Shown piece by piece: positions 28,059-38,650 of a stretch of DNA of 49,786 bases. Location of the stretch: assembly GCF_900079775.1 (NCBI RefSeq), contig NZ_LT556036.1, forward strand, positions 447,447 to 497,232, given 5' to 3'. The DNA is from Leyella lascolaii (GTDB taxonomy: Bacteria; Bacteroidota; Bacteroidia; Bacteroidales; Bacteroidaceae). The position numbers and the translations under genes were made by a program. Under the pieces are notes generated by a model. The model made no database searches and had not been told where the DNA came from. It worked only from the letters and a program-made list of their open reading frames with translations. How positions within the stretch are numbered: position 1 is the first letter of the stretch; every line of letters begins with the position of its first letter.

Positions 28059-30605
28059 TCAGGCTCCGAACAAGGTCCCGACCTGGAATACCGCGGCGGA
28101 AGTTATCCATGCGAGTGCTGTCGTGTATGCCATGGCAAACAGCGTCCACTTCCATGATCCGGTTTCTCCTTTTATGGCAGCTATCGTAGCTATACACGGA
28201 AAGTAGAGTAGTATGAAGACCAGAAAACTTATGGCGGTAAGAGGCGTTATGTTGTCGGCTGTCATCTGTTGTCTGAGATGTCCGTATTCCGACCCGTGTG
28301 TATCTTCACCGGCACTGCCGTCCGCCTCAGACGAGTATAGGATGCTGATGGTTGAAGCCACAATTTCTTTCGCTCCAACTCCGGACAATATTGCCACATC
28401 AAGCTTCCAGTCAAACCCCTGTGGTCTGAATACAGGTTCTACAAATTTGCCTATCTGTCCGATATAGCTGTTCTCAACCTGCTGCTGTCTGTTCAGCCTG
28501 TCGTCGTGCGGGAAATAGCTTAGTGCCCATACTATTATGCTTGCCACAAGTATGATGCCTCCCATCTTCTTGAGATACTGTTTGCCTTTTTCCCATGTAT
28601 GCCTTGCTATAGCCTTGCTTGTCGGGAAACGGTATGGCGGAAGTTCCATAACAAAAGGAGTGTCTTCGTCTTTAATAAGAAAACGGCTGAACAGACGGCT
28701 CATTAAGATAGCCATTACAATGCCGGTGACATACAGTGCCATCATTACGGCAGACTGATATGCCTTTGGAAACATTATGCCCGTTATCATTATGTAGATT
28801 GGAAGTCTGGCGGAGCAGCTCATCAACGGAATTATGAGCATGGTGATGATGCGGCTGCGCCGGCTCTCTATGGTGCGTGTCGACATGATGGCAGGAACGT
28901 TACATCCGAATCCCATGATGAGCGGAATGAACGACTTGCCGTGCAGACCTATTTTATGCATCAGCTTGTCCATTATGAATGCGGCACGCGCCATATATCC
29001 GCAGTCTTCCATATATGATATGAAAAGATACAGAATTAGGATTTGAGGAAGAAACACAATCACCGCTCCCACGCCTCCTATGATACCGTCGCTTATAAGG
29101 TCCTTCAGAGGGCCGTCAGGCATATATGTCTTTACTGTATCGCCTATCCATGCCACGCCTGCCTCAATCCAATCCATCGGATATTGCCCGAGTGAGAAAG
29201 TAGCCTCAAACATTACCCATAAAAACATGATGAATATTGGAAATCCCACATAACGGTTTGTTATCACATTGTCGATGATGTGGGTTGTCTGATAAGTGTC
29301 TTTCTTGTTACCGGTCTCATAACCCGATTCATGAAGTGCCCCGTGAATGAAACCGTATTTAGCGTTCATTATGGCAGTTTCGCAGTCTTCCTTTGTGTAA
29401 TACTTCACATTCTCCACCGCACGGTCTCTCACTTTAAGTATTGCTTCCTTGTTATGATAAGAGTCAAGCAGTTTTTCCGCCTCCCTGTCGTTTTCAAGCA
29501 ATTTTATAGCCAGATATCTTGTGGAGTAGAGGTGTCTCGGATTTCCCGGTTTTTTCAGTTCTTTCTGAATGTCAGCTATCCCTTCTTCTATGTATCTGCC
29601 ATGGTTTATATGTATGTGGCGGAAAACGTTGTTGCGCGGCTTTATGCCGCTGGCGAAATCCTCCTCGTGGTCGTTGCAGTCCTCTTTGTCGTATTTGAGA
29701 TGCCATTGCCTTATCTCGTCAGCCACCTCAGGATTGAGATTTCCTTTATTGTCAAGAAAATCCAATCCCTCATACATATTTATAATAATGTGAAACAGCA
29801 GCTCAACCCCACGTCCGGAAGTGAACGTGGTAGGTATCATCGGGACACCGAAAAGCGTTCCGAGCTTGTTGCTGTCAATGATGTCACCACGTTTCTCAGC
29901 CTCGTCATACATGTTTAACGCGCAGACCATACGCAAATGCATGTCTATCAGCTGCGTCGTAAGATACAGGTTGCGCTCCAGATTACTGGTGTCTATCACA
30001 TTAATCACAACATCAGGGGTTTTCTCGATGAGTTGTCTGCGGACATACAGCTCTTCAGGAGAATACGCTGACAATGAATATGTGCCGGGCAAGTCTATGA
30101 TGTTGAACTCATATCCTTCAAATGTGGCACGTCCCTCCTTGGCATCAACGGTAACGCCGGAATAGTTGCCTACTTTTTCATGGGAACCGGATGCGAAATT
30201 AAACAAGGATGTCTTGCCGCAATTGGGGTTGCCTATAAGTGCTACGTTTATGGTGCGTCTTTTCTTCAGTGCAGCATCGTGCAATTGCTTATCGCTCAAT
30301 ATGGACGAATCATCCTCATATTTGTCGGTTATATCTATATCTTGTGATTCAGGATATTCATCTACCCATTGTCTGGCTTCTTCTACGGATATAACTTCTA
30401 TCATGCTTGCCTCTGAGCGCCGTAGTGAAATCTCATAACCCATAACCTTGTATTTCACCGGATCCTGAAGCGGGGCGTTCTGTAGTACATCCACAATCTT
30501 TCCCTTTATAAAACCCATTTCAACAATGCGTTTGCGGAAACCACCGTGTCCGATCACTTTTACAATGACGCCACGTTCTCCGGTTTTCAATTCTGAAAGT
30601 CTCAT
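28059..30605 (-). CDS. feoB: Ferrous iron transporter, FeoA-FeoB fusion
   Basis: 848 residues. Residues 1-75 are a FeoA SH3-like domain (MRLSELKTGERGVIVKVIG). From about 120 the FeoB G domain carries GNPNCGKTS (G1, 125-133), NYSGVTVD (G2), DLPGTYSLSAYSPEE (G3) and later NMYDEAEKRGD (G4-like). The C-terminal half is the membrane channel with Gate motifs (SYMEDCGYMARAAF, GFGCNVPAI, MSCSARLPIY, SGVGAKEIVAS). It imports Fe2+ across the inner membrane. FeoA-FeoB fusion is common in Bacteroidetes. No separate FeoC is seen. Confidence 0.96.
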   Translation of the reverse strand: MRLSELKTGERGVIVKVIGHGGFRKRIVEMGFIKGKIVDVLQNAPLQDPVKYKVMGYEISLRRSEASMIEVISVEEARQWVDEYPESQDIDITDKYEDDSSILSDKQLHDAALKKRRTINVALIGNPNCGKTSLFNFASGSHEKVGNYSGVTVDAKEGRATFEGYEFNIIDLPGTYSLSAYSPEELYVRRQLIEKTPDVVINVIDTSNLERNLYLTTQLIDMHLRMVCALNMYDEAEKRGDIIDSNKLGTLFGVPMIPTTFTSGRGVELLFHIIINMYEGLDFLDNKGNLNPEVADEIRQWHLKYDKEDCNDHEEDFASGIKPRNNVFRHIHINHGRYIEEGIADIQKELKKPGNPRHLYSTRYLAIKLLENDREAEKLLDSYHNKEAILKVRDRAVENVKYYTKEDCETAIMNAKYGFIHGALHESGYETGNKKDTYQTTHIIDNVITNRYVGFPIFIMFLWVMFEATFSLGQYPMDWIEAGVAWIGDTVKTYMPDGPLKDLISDGIIGGVGAVIVFLPQILILYLFISYMEDCGYMARAAFIMDKLMHKIGLHGKSFIPLIMGFGCNVPAIMSTRTIESRRSRIITMLIIPLMSCSARLPIYIMITGIMFPKAYQSAVMMALYVTGIVMAILMSRLFSRFLIKDEDTPFVMELPPYRFPTSKAIARHTWEKGKQYLKKMGGIILVASIIVWALSYFPHDDRLNRQQQVENSYIGQIGKFVEPVFRPQGFDWKLDVAILSGVGAKEIVASTISILYSSEADGSAGEDTHGSEYGHLRQQMTADNITPLTAISFLVFILLYFPCIATIAAIKGETGSWKWTLFAMAYTTALAWITSAAVFQVGTLFGA

Positions 30606-30630
30606 ATAATGCGGTTATTCTGTTCGTGAG

Positions 30631-30638
30631 ACAAAATT
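30631..30638 (-). promoter_or_regulatory. Likely -7 box for feoB
   Basis: Minus-strand TAATTTTG (30638-30631) fits TAnnTTTG, about 25 bases before the ATG. A convincing -33 box and a Fur-like operator are not visible. Confidence 0.5.
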
Positions 30639-30746
30639 ACTTATAATATTCGAGTTGGGGAAACATTCGTTGCCGGATTATTACAGATTACCCACAAATT
30701 GTTACCGTAATTCCTGTGAAAACATATTAATACTAATAAATTGGTA

Positions 30747-30776
30747 TTGTTGTGTGATGTACTTTTTGTATGTTTG
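30747..30776 (+). promoter_or_regulatory. Promoter of the phytase-like gene
   Basis: TTG (30747-30749), a 19-base spacer, then TATGTTTG (30769-30776) followed by CA. It supports translation from the ATG at 30804 and not from an in-frame ATG at 30741, which lies upstream of the promoter. Confidence 0.75.
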
Positions 30777-30803
30777 CATATCCAAAAATCAGATTGCAGA
30801 GAA

Positions 30804-31844
30804 ATGAATGTCTCGTCTAAAATATTTGCCATAGGCATTTTTACAGCAGTAACAGTGACGGATGTGTCCGCCCAGATTAGTGTGACAGTCAATAAACAGA
30901 TGTCCTTCGGTAAAAATGTTCCGGCTGGAAACTACAGCGGAATAACCGGTATGGGAAATGGTTTGTATGCGGTTGTCAGTGACAAATCGGAACACGACGG
31001 ATATTTTGTCTTCAATATAGACATTGATTCCATAAGCGGTGAAATTATTAACGTGAGAAACAAAGGTTTTGTGGCATCGGATGTTCCGAACCGTGATGCG
31101 GAAGGCATCACATATATCCCGGAACGCAACACTGTTCTCATTGTTGGAGAACGAGACAGCAGAATCATGGAATATGACTCTGTAGGAACGTTTACCGGGC
31201 GTGAACTGTATCTTGCAAAAGCATCCGAAAACTTCGGATACGAATCATTGTCATACAATGAAAACACGGGGTTGTTATGGACCTGCACGGAAAATGTCTA
31301 TCCTGACGCCAACGCACTGATGACAAGCGACACTGCGGCTGTAGTCAGACTCCAGTCCTTTAACGTTGACTTGCGTCCTGTTTCCGCGTATTCATATAGA
31401 ATGGACAAACCTCAGGCGGACAGTGCCGGAAAGCATTATGCCCATGGCATTAGTGAGCTTCTCGCTCTTGATGATGGCTCGCTTGTGGTTCTTGAGCGTG
31501 AGTTCCGTGTTCCGGAAAGTATTCTTGGCGCTTATGTCGTGTGCAAACTATATCTGGTCAGACCACAATCATCACCGTCAACAGAATACATGTCTGAACC
31601 ACCGGAAACTGACCTGCCTAAGGAACTGTTGTGTGAATGGAAAACCAGACTCGCTCTTTTCAATTACTCATTGGCAAATTATGAAGGAATGTGCCTTGGT
31701 CCGAAATTGGCGGACGGATCACAGACAGTCGTAATGGTTTCTGACTCGCAAAACAGAGAGGGTGGGGTCTTGCGCGACTGGTTCCGCACCATCATTATCC
31801 GGAACACGGAGAGCATCCGAATCGCAAATTTCAAGACGGATTGA
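30804..31844 (+). CDS. Secreted esterase-like phytase-family protein
   Basis: 346 residues from MNVSSKIFAIGIF, with signal peptide ending near VSAQ|IS. The body reads as the phytase-like beta-propeller family (PF13449): SGITGMGNGLYAVVSDKS, DAEGITYIPERNTVLIVGERD, ESLSYNENTGLLWTCTEN, the HGISELLALDDGSLVVLEREF motif, and NYEGMCLGPKLADGSQTVVMVSDSQN near the C-terminus. The family has few characterised members and the name does not prove phytate hydrolysis. It stands alone with its own promoter, divergent from feoB. Confidence 0.8.
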   Translation: MNVSSKIFAIGIFTAVTVTDVSAQISVTVNKQMSFGKNVPAGNYSGITGMGNGLYAVVSDKSEHDGYFVFNIDIDSISGEIINVRNKGFVASDVPNRDAEGITYIPERNTVLIVGERDSRIMEYDSVGTFTGRELYLAKASENFGYESLSYNENTGLLWTCTENVYPDANALMTSDTAAVVRLQSFNVDLRPVSAYSYRMDKPQADSAGKHYAHGISELLALDDGSLVVLEREFRVPESILGAYVVCKLYLVRPQSSPSTEYMSEPPETDLPKELLCEWKTRLALFNYSLANYEGMCLGPKLADGSQTVVMVSDSQNREGGVLRDWFRTIIIRNTESIRIANFKTD

Positions 31845-31997
31845 TATCGCTAAGTTTTTCGGCTGACGAGATTTCAAAGAAAACATTTCACATGTATACG
31901 GGTCTGAAATGATGGCTTTAACACGAACATAAAACAATATTAAAAATACTGTTTTATTGCAAAATGAAATTTATTCAACTAAAAAAGTGGTAATTTG

Positions 31998-32028
31998 TTT
32001 GCTAATATGAATAATATGATTATCTTTG
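31998..32028 (+). promoter_or_regulatory. Promoter of the leu operon
   Basis: TTTG (31998-32001), a 19-base spacer, then TATCTTTG (32021-32028) followed by CA. Transcription would start about 7 bases later, some 16 bases before the leader-peptide ATG. Confidence 0.85.
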
Positions 32029-32051
32029 CAACCGAACAAACAAAAACGGCA

Positions 32052-32126
32052 ATGACAGTATCTCAGAACATCCTACATGCTATTATTATTCAGCTAATTA
32101 ATATGGTTGAAGAGGGTAAGTTGTAG
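32052..32126 (+). CDS. leu leader peptide (24 residues)
   Basis: A 24-codon frame beginning ATG ACA GTA and ending AAG TTG TAG. Ten of 24 residues are branched-chain (Val3, Ile7, Leu8, Ile11-13, Leu15, Ile16, Val19, Leu24), with the run ILHAIIIQLIN at 7-17. It sits between a consensus promoter and a terminator upstream of leuA, where a ribosome-sensing leader peptide is expected. Starved ribosomes should stall at codons 7-16, before the pairing segment at 32115-32121. The function is inferred from composition and position. Confidence 0.85.
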   Translation: MTVSQNILHAIIIQLINMVEEGKL

Positions 32127-32205
32127 GATGCGGCTGAAAAATATGCATATAAAAAATATAGACAGACCTTTCTCACTTACCGATGGTGTGAAAGGTCTTT
32201 GTTTT
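32115..32205 (+). promoter_or_regulatory. Transcription attenuator of the leu operon
   Basis: GGTAAGT (32115-32121), at the last codons of the leader, is perfectly complementary to ACTTACC (32175-32181), which forms the inside of the terminator hairpin. A ribosome that reaches the leader stop codon covers GGTAAGT, so the terminator forms. A ribosome stalled on the Ile/Leu codons leaves it free to pair and blocks the terminator. The geometry fits classical amino-acid attenuation. The 7-bp pairing can extend only weakly through G:U pairs. Confidence 0.75.
32164..32205 (+). terminator. Attenuator terminator before leuA
   Basis: AGACCTTTC (32164-32172) pairs with GAAAGGTCT (32190-32198); inside, CAC/GTG adds three pairs after a T/T mismatch. 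A T-rich tract (TTTGTTTT) follows. It lies 43 bases before the leuA start and would cut off the operon when leader translation is complete. Confidence 0.9.
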
Positions 32206-32247
32206 ATATGACAGAGAGACAGTATAAATTCGCATAAATTAAGACAT

Positions 32248-33744
32248 ATGACAGACAGATTATTCATTTTTGATACCACACTTCGTGATGGCGAACAGGT
32301 ACCTGGATGCCAGTTGAATACTGTAGAGAAAATACAAGTTGCCAAGCAACTTGAGCAGTTGGGGGTTGACGTTATTGAAGCAGGCTTTCCTATTTCGAGT
32401 CCGGGCGATTTCAATTCTGTTATTGAGATATCCAAAGCTGTGACATGGCCTGTAATCTGTGCTTTGACAAGAGCTGTAGAAAAGGACATTGATGTTGCGG
32501 CAGAATCGCTGAAATATGCAAAACATAAAAGAATACACACGGGAATTGGCACGTCTGATTCTCATATTAAGTATAAATTCCAATCCAATAGGGAAGAAAT
32601 ACTGGAACGTGCCATAGCTGCCGTCAAGTATGCGAAACGCTACGTAGATGACGTCGAATTTTATGCAGAAGATGCAGGACGCACAGACAATGAATATCTT
32701 GCAAGGGTCGTCGAGGCTGTCATAAAGGCTGGAGCGACTGTAGTCAACATACCTGACACGACCGGTTATTGCCTTCCGGACGAATACGGTAATAAGATAA
32801 AGTATCTGATGGAACACGTTGACGGCATTGATAAAGCCATCATTTCGACACATTGCCACAATGACCTGGGACTGGCTACGGCAAACACACTCAGTGGAGT
32901 GCTGAACGGCGCACGGCAGGTTGAAGTCACGATAAACGGAATAGGAGAAAGAGCAGGAAACACATCATTGGAAGAGATTTCCATGATTCTGAAATGTCAT
33001 AAGCTCGACATAGAGACAAATATAAACACTACAAAAATATATCCCACAAGCCGCATGGTGTCGAGTCTGATGAATATGCCTGTTCAACCGAACAAGGCTA
33101 TTGTAGGCAGAAATGCTTTTGCGCATTCAAGCGGAATACATCAGGACGGTGTACTGAAAAATGTGTCGACATACGAAATAATGAACCCCAAGGATGTGGG
33201 ACTTGACGACAACTCAATTGTATTGACAGCCCGTTCCGGAAGGGCAGCACTGAGATACAGATTAAGTGTTCTTGGCGTGGAAGTGGATGATGAAGAGAAG
33301 GTGGACAAAATATATCAGAAGTTCCTTAAACTGGCAGACCAGAAGAAGGAAGTGAACGATGACGACATACTGATGCTTGCAGGAGCGGATATTGCTGAGA
33401 CCCGTGCCGTGAAGCTCGATTTCCTTCAGGTTACAACAGGAATGGGAGTAAGAAGCGTCGCAAGCATAGGACTTGATATTTCCGGACAGAAATTTGAAGA
33501 GGCATCAACGGGCAACGGACCTGTAGACGCGGCAATATGCGCATTGAAAAAGATTATACAGAAACATATGACTTTAAAGGAATTCACCATTCAGGCTATA
33601 AGTAAAGGGTCTGATGACGTGGGAAAGGTTCATATGCAGGTTGAATATAACGGACATATTTATTATGGTTTCGGGGCTAACACCGATATTGTTACTGCAT
33701 CTGTAGAGGCTTATATTGACTGTATTAACAAATTTAAAAGATAA
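32248..33744 (+). CDS. leuA: 2-isopropylmalate synthase
   Basis: 498 residues. It condenses acetyl-CoA with 2-oxoisovalerate, the first committed step of leucine synthesis. Seen: [36 protein letters not shown] (HxH metal ligands), [13 protein letters not shown], and the C-terminal regulatory domain ([21 protein letters not shown]...[21 protein letters not shown]) that binds leucine for feedback inhibition. First gene of the operon, after the attenuator; leuC follows after 3 bases. Confidence 0.97.
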   Translation: MTDRLFIFDTTLRDGEQVPGCQLNTVEKIQVAKQLEQLGVDVIEAGFPISSPGDFNSVIEISKAVTWPVICALTRAVEKDIDVAAESLKYAKHKRIHTGIGTSDSHIKYKFQSNREEILERAIAAVKYAKRYVDDVEFYAEDAGRTDNEYLARVVEAVIKAGATVVNIPDTTGYCLPDEYGNKIKYLMEHVDGIDKAIISTHCHNDLGLATANTLSGVLNGARQVEVTINGIGERAGNTSLEEISMILKCHKLDIETNINTTKIYPTSRMVSSLMNMPVQPNKAIVGRNAFAHSSGIHQDGVLKNVSTYEIMNPKDVGLDDNSIVLTARSGRAALRYRLSVLGVEVDDEEKVDKIYQKFLKLADQKKEVNDDDILMLAGADIAETRAVKLDFLQVTTGMGVRSVASIGLDISGQKFEEASTGNGPVDAAICALKKIIQKHMTLKEFTIQAISKGSDDVGKVHMQVEYNGHIYYGFGANTDIVTASVEAYIDCINKFKR

Positions 33745-33747
33745 GAC

Positions 33748-35142
33748 ATGAATACTTTGTTTGATAAGATTTGGGACAGACATGTCGTCCAGTTACTTGA
33801 AGACGGCACTACACAACTATATATAGACAGGCTCTATTGTCATGAGGTTACCAGTCCACAGGCTTTTGAAGGATTGAGAGAACGTGGTCTGAAGTGTTTC
33901 AGACCTAAGCAGATATTCTGCATGCCGGACCATAATACGCCTACGCATGATCAGGATAAGGAAATTGAAGACCCCGTATCAAGAAAGCAGGTAGACACAT
34001 TGGCAAATAATGCCAGAGACTTCGGATTGACTCATTTTGGAATGATGTCCGAGGATAATGGTATAATACATGTTGTGGGACCGGAGAAAGGGTTGTCTTT
34101 GCCGGGAATGACAATTGTGTGTGGAGATTCTCACACGTCAACACACGGTGCAATGGGTGCTGTGGCTTTCGGGATAGGAACAAGCGAGGTGGAGATGGTG
34201 CTTGCGTCCCAATGTATATTGCAGCAGAAGCCAAAGTCTATGAGAATAAATATTAACGGTGAACTGGCAGATGGAGTTACAGCGAAGGATGTCGCCCTAT
34301 ATCTTATGTCAAAGCTTACAACCTCAGGTGCAACGGGATATTTTGTGGAATATTCCGGTTCTACTGTGAGTCATATGTCGATGGAAGGACGTCTCACATT
34401 GTGTAATCTTTCAATCGAAATGGGAGCACGCGGTGGATTTATAGCACCGGATGATGTGACTTTTGAATATATAAAAGGACGGGAATATGCTCCAAAAGGT
34501 GCTGACTGGGACAAGGCAATAGCATATTGGAGAACGTTAAAAAGCGGTGATGATGCCATATTTGATAAAGAATTGTTTTTTGACGCTTCGGATATAGAGC
34601 CACGAATAACCTATGGTACTAATCCGGGTATGGGTATTGGCATAAGCGAGTCTATCCCGAGTCTGGACGAAATCGATGGTTCAGGAAAAGCATCTTTTTT
34701 GAAATCACTTGATTATATGGGGTTTGAACCTGGACAGAAACTGATAGGCCATAAGGTGGACTATGTTTTTCTTGGCGCATGTACCAATGGAAGAATCGAA
34801 GACTTCCGTGCATTCGCCTCTATAATAAAAGGTAAGAAAAAAGCAGACAATATCACCGCATGGCTGGTACCGGGCTCGTGGGCTGTGGCGAGACAAATTA
34901 AGGAAGAGGGACTGGACAAAATTCTTGAGGAAGCCGGATTTGAAATACGCCAGCCGGGATGTTCAGCCTGCCTCGCAATGAACGATGATAAGATTCCTTC
35001 CGGCAAATATGCAGTTTCAACAAGCAACCGAAATTTTGAAGGTCGTCAGGGACCTGGCTCTCGAACAATATTGGCAAGCCCGCTTGTTGCAGCGGCAGCA
35101 GCAATTACAGGAGTGATAACAGATCCGAGAAGTATCATTTGA
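33748..35142 (+). CDS. leuC: 3-isopropylmalate dehydratase, large subunit
   Basis: 464 residues, aconitase family. With LeuD it isomerises 2-isopropylmalate to 3-isopropylmalate using a 4Fe-4S cluster. Cluster ligands are visible in [13 protein letters not shown] and [10 protein letters not shown] (CxxC). Also [25 protein letters not shown] and DKIWDRHVV at the N-terminus, and [10 protein letters not shown] near the end. It starts 3 bases after leuA and ends 13 before leuD. Confidence 0.97.
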   Translation: MNTLFDKIWDRHVVQLLEDGTTQLYIDRLYCHEVTSPQAFEGLRERGLKCFRPKQIFCMPDHNTPTHDQDKEIEDPVSRKQVDTLANNARDFGLTHFGMMSEDNGIIHVVGPEKGLSLPGMTIVCGDSHTSTHGAMGAVAFGIGTSEVEMVLASQCILQQKPKSMRININGELADGVTAKDVALYLMSKLTTSGATGYFVEYSGSTVSHMSMEGRLTLCNLSIEMGARGGFIAPDDVTFEYIKGREYAPKGADWDKAIAYWRTLKSGDDAIFDKELFFDASDIEPRITYGTNPGMGIGISESIPSLDEIDGSGKASFLKSLDYMGFEPGQKLIGHKVDYVFLGACTNGRIEDFRAFASIIKGKKKADNITAWLVPGSWAVARQIKEEGLDKILEEAGFEIRQPGCSACLAMNDDKIPSGKYAVSTSNRNFEGRQGPGSRTILASPLVAAAAAITGVITDPRSII

Positions 35143-35155
35143 AAACATTAAAAAC

Positions 35156-35743
35156 ATGAAGCAAAAATTTGATATAATAGTCAGTACATGTGTACCGCTT
35201 CCATTAGAGAACGTTGATACAGACCAGATAATTCCAGCACGTTTTCTTAAGGCAACAGACAAGAAAGGATTTGGAGAGAATCTTTTTAGAGATTGGAGAT
35301 ATAATAAGGATGGTTCATTAAAAAAAGACTTTGTACTTAACAATCCTAAATATAAAGGCTGTATTCTGGTTGCCGGAAAAAATTTCGGTTCCGGCAGCAG
35401 TCGTGAACATGCTGCGTGGGCAATTGCAGGATATGGATTCAGAGTTGTAATCAGCAGTTTCTTTGCGGATATACATAAACAAAACGAACTGAATAATTTC
35501 GTTTTGCCTGTAGTCGTTTCCGATGATTTCCTAAAAGAACTATTTGAAGAAATAGAAAAAAATCCGGATACATTGGTTGAAGTCGATCTTCCTAATCAGA
35601 AAGTTACGAATAAGACAACCGGGAGGACAGAGACATTTGAAATAAATGCATACAAAAAACATTGTCTTATGAATGGACTGGATGATATAGACTACCTTTT
35701 ACAGAATAAAGACAAAATAGAGAAATGGGAGACTCAAAGGTGA
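35156..35743 (+). CDS. leuD: 3-isopropylmalate dehydratase, small subunit
   Basis: 195 residues. It supplies the swivel domain of the isomerase. Signatures are [20 protein letters not shown] and the substrate-binding [23 protein letters not shown]. Its last 19 bases overlap the start of the next gene in another frame, which implies coupled translation. Confidence 0.97.
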   Translation: MKQKFDIIVSTCVPLPLENVDTDQIIPARFLKATDKKGFGENLFRDWRYNKDGSLKKDFVLNNPKYKGCILVAGKNFGSGSSREHAAWAIAGYGFRVVISSFFADIHKQNELNNFVLPVVVSDDFLKELFEEIEKNPDTLVEVDLPNQKVTNKTTGRTETFEINAYKKHCLMNGLDDIDYLLQNKDKIEKWETQR

Positions 35744-37293
35744 ATACCTATCAGAGGATACCTCCGTTTATCGAGATAATGGACTGCACGTTAAGAGACG
35801 GAGAACAAACAAGCGGTGTATCCTTTCTGCCACATGAAAAGCTGATGATGGCACGAATGCTCCTTAAGGATATAAACGTTGACCGTATAGAGGTTGCGTC
35901 AGCCAGAGTGTCTGAAGGTGAGAAGGATGCCGTCAAGATGATATGCAGATATGCAAACCAAATTGGTATGCTCAATAAAGTTGAGGTATTGGGATTTGTC
36001 GATGGCACACAGTCTATAGATTGGATATGTGATTGTGGATGTAAGGTCATAAACCTACTTGCAAAAGGTTCGTTGAAGCATTGCACACATCAATTGCATA
36101 AAACTCCTGAAGAACATATCAATGATATTAAAAATTCTTTGAGATATGCGGCAGAAAAAAATATAGGTGTCAATCTTTATCTCGAGGACTGGAGTAATGG
36201 GATGAAAAACTCTCCGGAATATGTGTATCAGCTTATGGATGCGCTGATTGATACAAATGTAAATAGGTTTATGCTGCCAGACACTTTGGGGGTGCTTAAT
36301 CCTCTTCAGGTGATTGAATTCTTCAGAAAAATGATAAAACGCTACCCGAATGCGCATTTTGACTTTCATGCACACAATGATTATGACCTTGCTGTAAGTA
36401 ATTCTCTGGCAGCTGTACTTAGTGGGGCTAAGGGTTTGCATGTTACGGTAAACGGGCTTGGAGAACGTTGCGGCAACGCGCCTCTCGCAAGTGTGCAAGC
36501 CATCTTGAAAGACCAGTTTCATGCAAAGACCAACATAAAAGAAAGCAGACTTAACGACATTAGCAAACTTGTTGTAGGATATTCGGGAATAGCAATAGCT
36601 CCGAACCAACCAATTGTGGGTGAGAATGTTTTTACTCAAGTAGCCGGTGTACATGCAGATGGAGATAATAAGGATAATCTGTATTGCAATGATCTTATTC
36701 CGGAACGTTTTGGACGTAAACGTGAATATGCTTTAGGAAAAAACAGTGGTAAGGCAAACATAGCACGAAATCTTAAAGAACTCGGATTGGAACTCTCTGC
36801 AGAGCAGACTAAAAAGGTTACTAAGCGTATAACAGAGCTCGGAGACAGAAAAGAAATTGTAACACAGGATGATCTTCCATTTATTGTCAGTGATGTGTTG
36901 AAACATTCTGCTCCTGAAAACAGGATAAAGTTGGTTAGCTATATGGTATCACTCGCATATGGTCTGAAACCTTTAGCCAGTGTGAAAGTTTCGATAAATG
37001 GTAATCTTTATGAAGCTGATTCTACAGGAGACGGACAGTATGATGCATTTGTCAAATCTTTAAGAAAAATATATAAAGAAAAACTCGGTCGTACTTTTCC
37101 GCTACTTGAGAACTACGCGGTTACAATTCCACCAGGAGGACGTACAGATGCTCTTGTACAGACAGTCATTACATGGCGTTTCGGTGATAAAATGATACGA
37201 ACCAGAGGCCTTGATGCAGACCAGACTGAAGCTGCCATAAAGGCAACAATAAAAATGCTCAATATGTTTGAAGAACAGGAATATAATAATTAA
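35725..37293 (+). CDS. Second LeuA-family synthase (citramalate or 2-isopropylmalate synthase-like)
   Basis: 522 residues. HMG-CoA-lyase-like TIM barrel with [22 protein letters not shown], the HxH ligands in [17 protein letters not shown] and [13 protein letters not shown], followed by a LeuA-type C-terminal regulatory domain ([27 protein letters not shown]...[11 protein letters not shown]). It is clearly distinct from the LeuA at 32248. A (R)-citramalate synthase would feed 2-oxobutyrate and isoleucine through the same LeuCD/LeuB enzymes, which fits its place in this operon and the Ile-rich leader, but homocitrate-like or redundant LeuA activity cannot be excluded. I leave the symbol blank. 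It overlaps leuD by 19 bases. Confidence 0.85.
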   Translation: MGDSKVNTYQRIPPFIEIMDCTLRDGEQTSGVSFLPHEKLMMARMLLKDINVDRIEVASARVSEGEKDAVKMICRYANQIGMLNKVEVLGFVDGTQSIDWICDCGCKVINLLAKGSLKHCTHQLHKTPEEHINDIKNSLRYAAEKNIGVNLYLEDWSNGMKNSPEYVYQLMDALIDTNVNRFMLPDTLGVLNPLQVIEFFRKMIKRYPNAHFDFHAHNDYDLAVSNSLAAVLSGAKGLHVTVNGLGERCGNAPLASVQAILKDQFHAKTNIKESRLNDISKLVVGYSGIAIAPNQPIVGENVFTQVAGVHADGDNKDNLYCNDLIPERFGRKREYALGKNSGKANIARNLKELGLELSAEQTKKVTKRITELGDRKEIVTQDDLPFIVSDVLKHSAPENRIKLVSYMVSLAYGLKPLASVKVSINGNLYEADSTGDGQYDAFVKSLRKIYKEKLGRTFPLLENYAVTIPPGGRTDALVQTVITWRFGDKMIRTRGLDADQTEAAIKATIKMLNMFEEQEYNN

Positions 37294-37311
37294 ATGTATA
37301 AATAATTGAAT

Positions 37312-38376
37312 ATGAAATTGAATATTGCAATATTAGCCGGAGACGGTATTGGTCCGGAGATAATGAAACAGGGAATTGCTGTATTGGACGCTGTTGCCGA
37401 GAAGTTTGGTCATGAATTCAATTATAATGAAGCCATTTGTGGGGCAGACGCAATAGATAGGGTGGGTGATCCGTTTCCTGAAGAAACATTCCGAATCTGT
37501 AAAGAAGCTGATGCTGTGCTGTTTGCAGCTGTAGGGCATCCAAAATTCGATAATGATCCGACGGCTAAAGTTCGTCCTGAACAGGGACTTCTTGCAATGC
37601 GCAAGAAATTGGGGCTTTATGCAAATATACGTCCTATACAGACTTTCAAATGTTTGCTTCATATGTCTCCTTTGAGAGAAGAAATTGTCAAAGATGCTGA
37701 TTTTATATGCATACGTGAACTTACTGGAGGAATGTATTTTGGTGAGAAATATCAGGATAATGATAAGGCATATGATACAAATTACTATACAAGACCGGAG
37801 GTTGAGCGTATCTTAAAAGTTGCATTTGAGTATGCAATGAAACGTAAGAAACATCTGACGGTTGTAGATAAAGCTAATGTTCTCGCGTCATCACGTCTAT
37901 GGAGACAAATAGCACATGATATGGAGCCTTTATATCCGGAAGTGAATGTTGACTACATGTTTGTTGATAACGCATCTATGAGAATGATAACAGAACCATC
38001 TTTTTTTGATGTTATGGTAACCGAAAATACTTTTGGTGATATTCTGACAGACGAGGGTAGTTGCATCTCCGGTTCTATGGGACTGTTACCATCAGCGTCT
38101 ATAGGTTGTGGAACTCCTGTATTTGAGCCGGTACATGGTTCTTGGCCGCAAGCTACAGGTAAGAATATAGCAAACCCTTTGGCACAAATTCTTTCAGCAG
38201 CAATGTTGCTTGAATATTTTGATATGAAAGATGGAAGTAATGTTATAAGACGTGCTGTCGACGCATCTTTGGAAGCAAACATTCGTACTCCAGAAATACA
38301 AGTCGAAGGTGGTGCTCATTATGGGACGAAAGAAGTCGGAAAATGGATCGCAGATTTTATAAAAAACAAATGTTGA
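37312..38376 (+). CDS. leuB: 3-isopropylmalate dehydrogenase
   Basis: 354 residues from [18 protein letters not shown]. It oxidises and decarboxylates 3-isopropylmalate with NAD+. Seen: [46 protein letters not shown], the metal-binding [12 protein letters not shown] and the adenosine-loop [19 protein letters not shown] start two codons upstream is possible, but the ATG matches the family. It is the last gene of the leu operon. An inverted repeat lies 74 bases beyond the stop. Confidence 0.96.
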   Translation: MKLNIAILAGDGIGPEIMKQGIAVLDAVAEKFGHEFNYNEAICGADAIDRVGDPFPEETFRICKEADAVLFAAVGHPKFDNDPTAKVRPEQGLLAMRKKLGLYANIRPIQTFKCLLHMSPLREEIVKDADFICIRELTGGMYFGEKYQDNDKAYDTNYYTRPEVERILKVAFEYAMKRKKHLTVVDKANVLASSRLWRQIAHDMEPLYPEVNVDYMFVDNASMRMITEPSFFDVMVTENTFGDILTDEGSCISGSMGLLPSASIGCGTPVFEPVHGSWPQATGKNIANPLAQILSAAMLLEYFDMKDGSNVIRRAVDASLEANIRTPEIQVEGGAHYGTKEVGKWIADFIKNKC

Positions 38377-38450
38377 TACCTTATTCAAATTATCAACAGA
38401 TTTCAAAATAAAAATATAATACATGTATCAGCGTGAATAGACAATAATCA

Positions 38451-38559
38451 TTTGAAATTCAATTTGTTAAAAAATATTTTTGTGATAAATAGTTTAAATA
38501 AGATATATAATAAAATGATGAATCACGAATATATTTTCTTTAACAAATTGAATTTCAAA
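38451..38559. repeat. Long inverted repeat after the leu operon
   Basis: A perfect 21-bp inverted repeat: 38451-38471 (begins TTTGAAATTC, ends TTGTTAAA) and 38539-38559. Complementarity continues imperfectly inward for about another 12 bases, leaving an AT-rich loop of some 40. There is no coding content and no T tract directly after the arm, so it could be a small hairpin element or an unusual transcript end. I see no flanking direct duplication. Confidence 0.7.
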
Positions 38560-38650
38560 ATGATAAAGAACCATATATTTCATGCAATTTGAAATCGTTT
38601 TGGTTCGATTATGTCTGCTCTTACTGCATAATAATGTGTATATGACTGAA

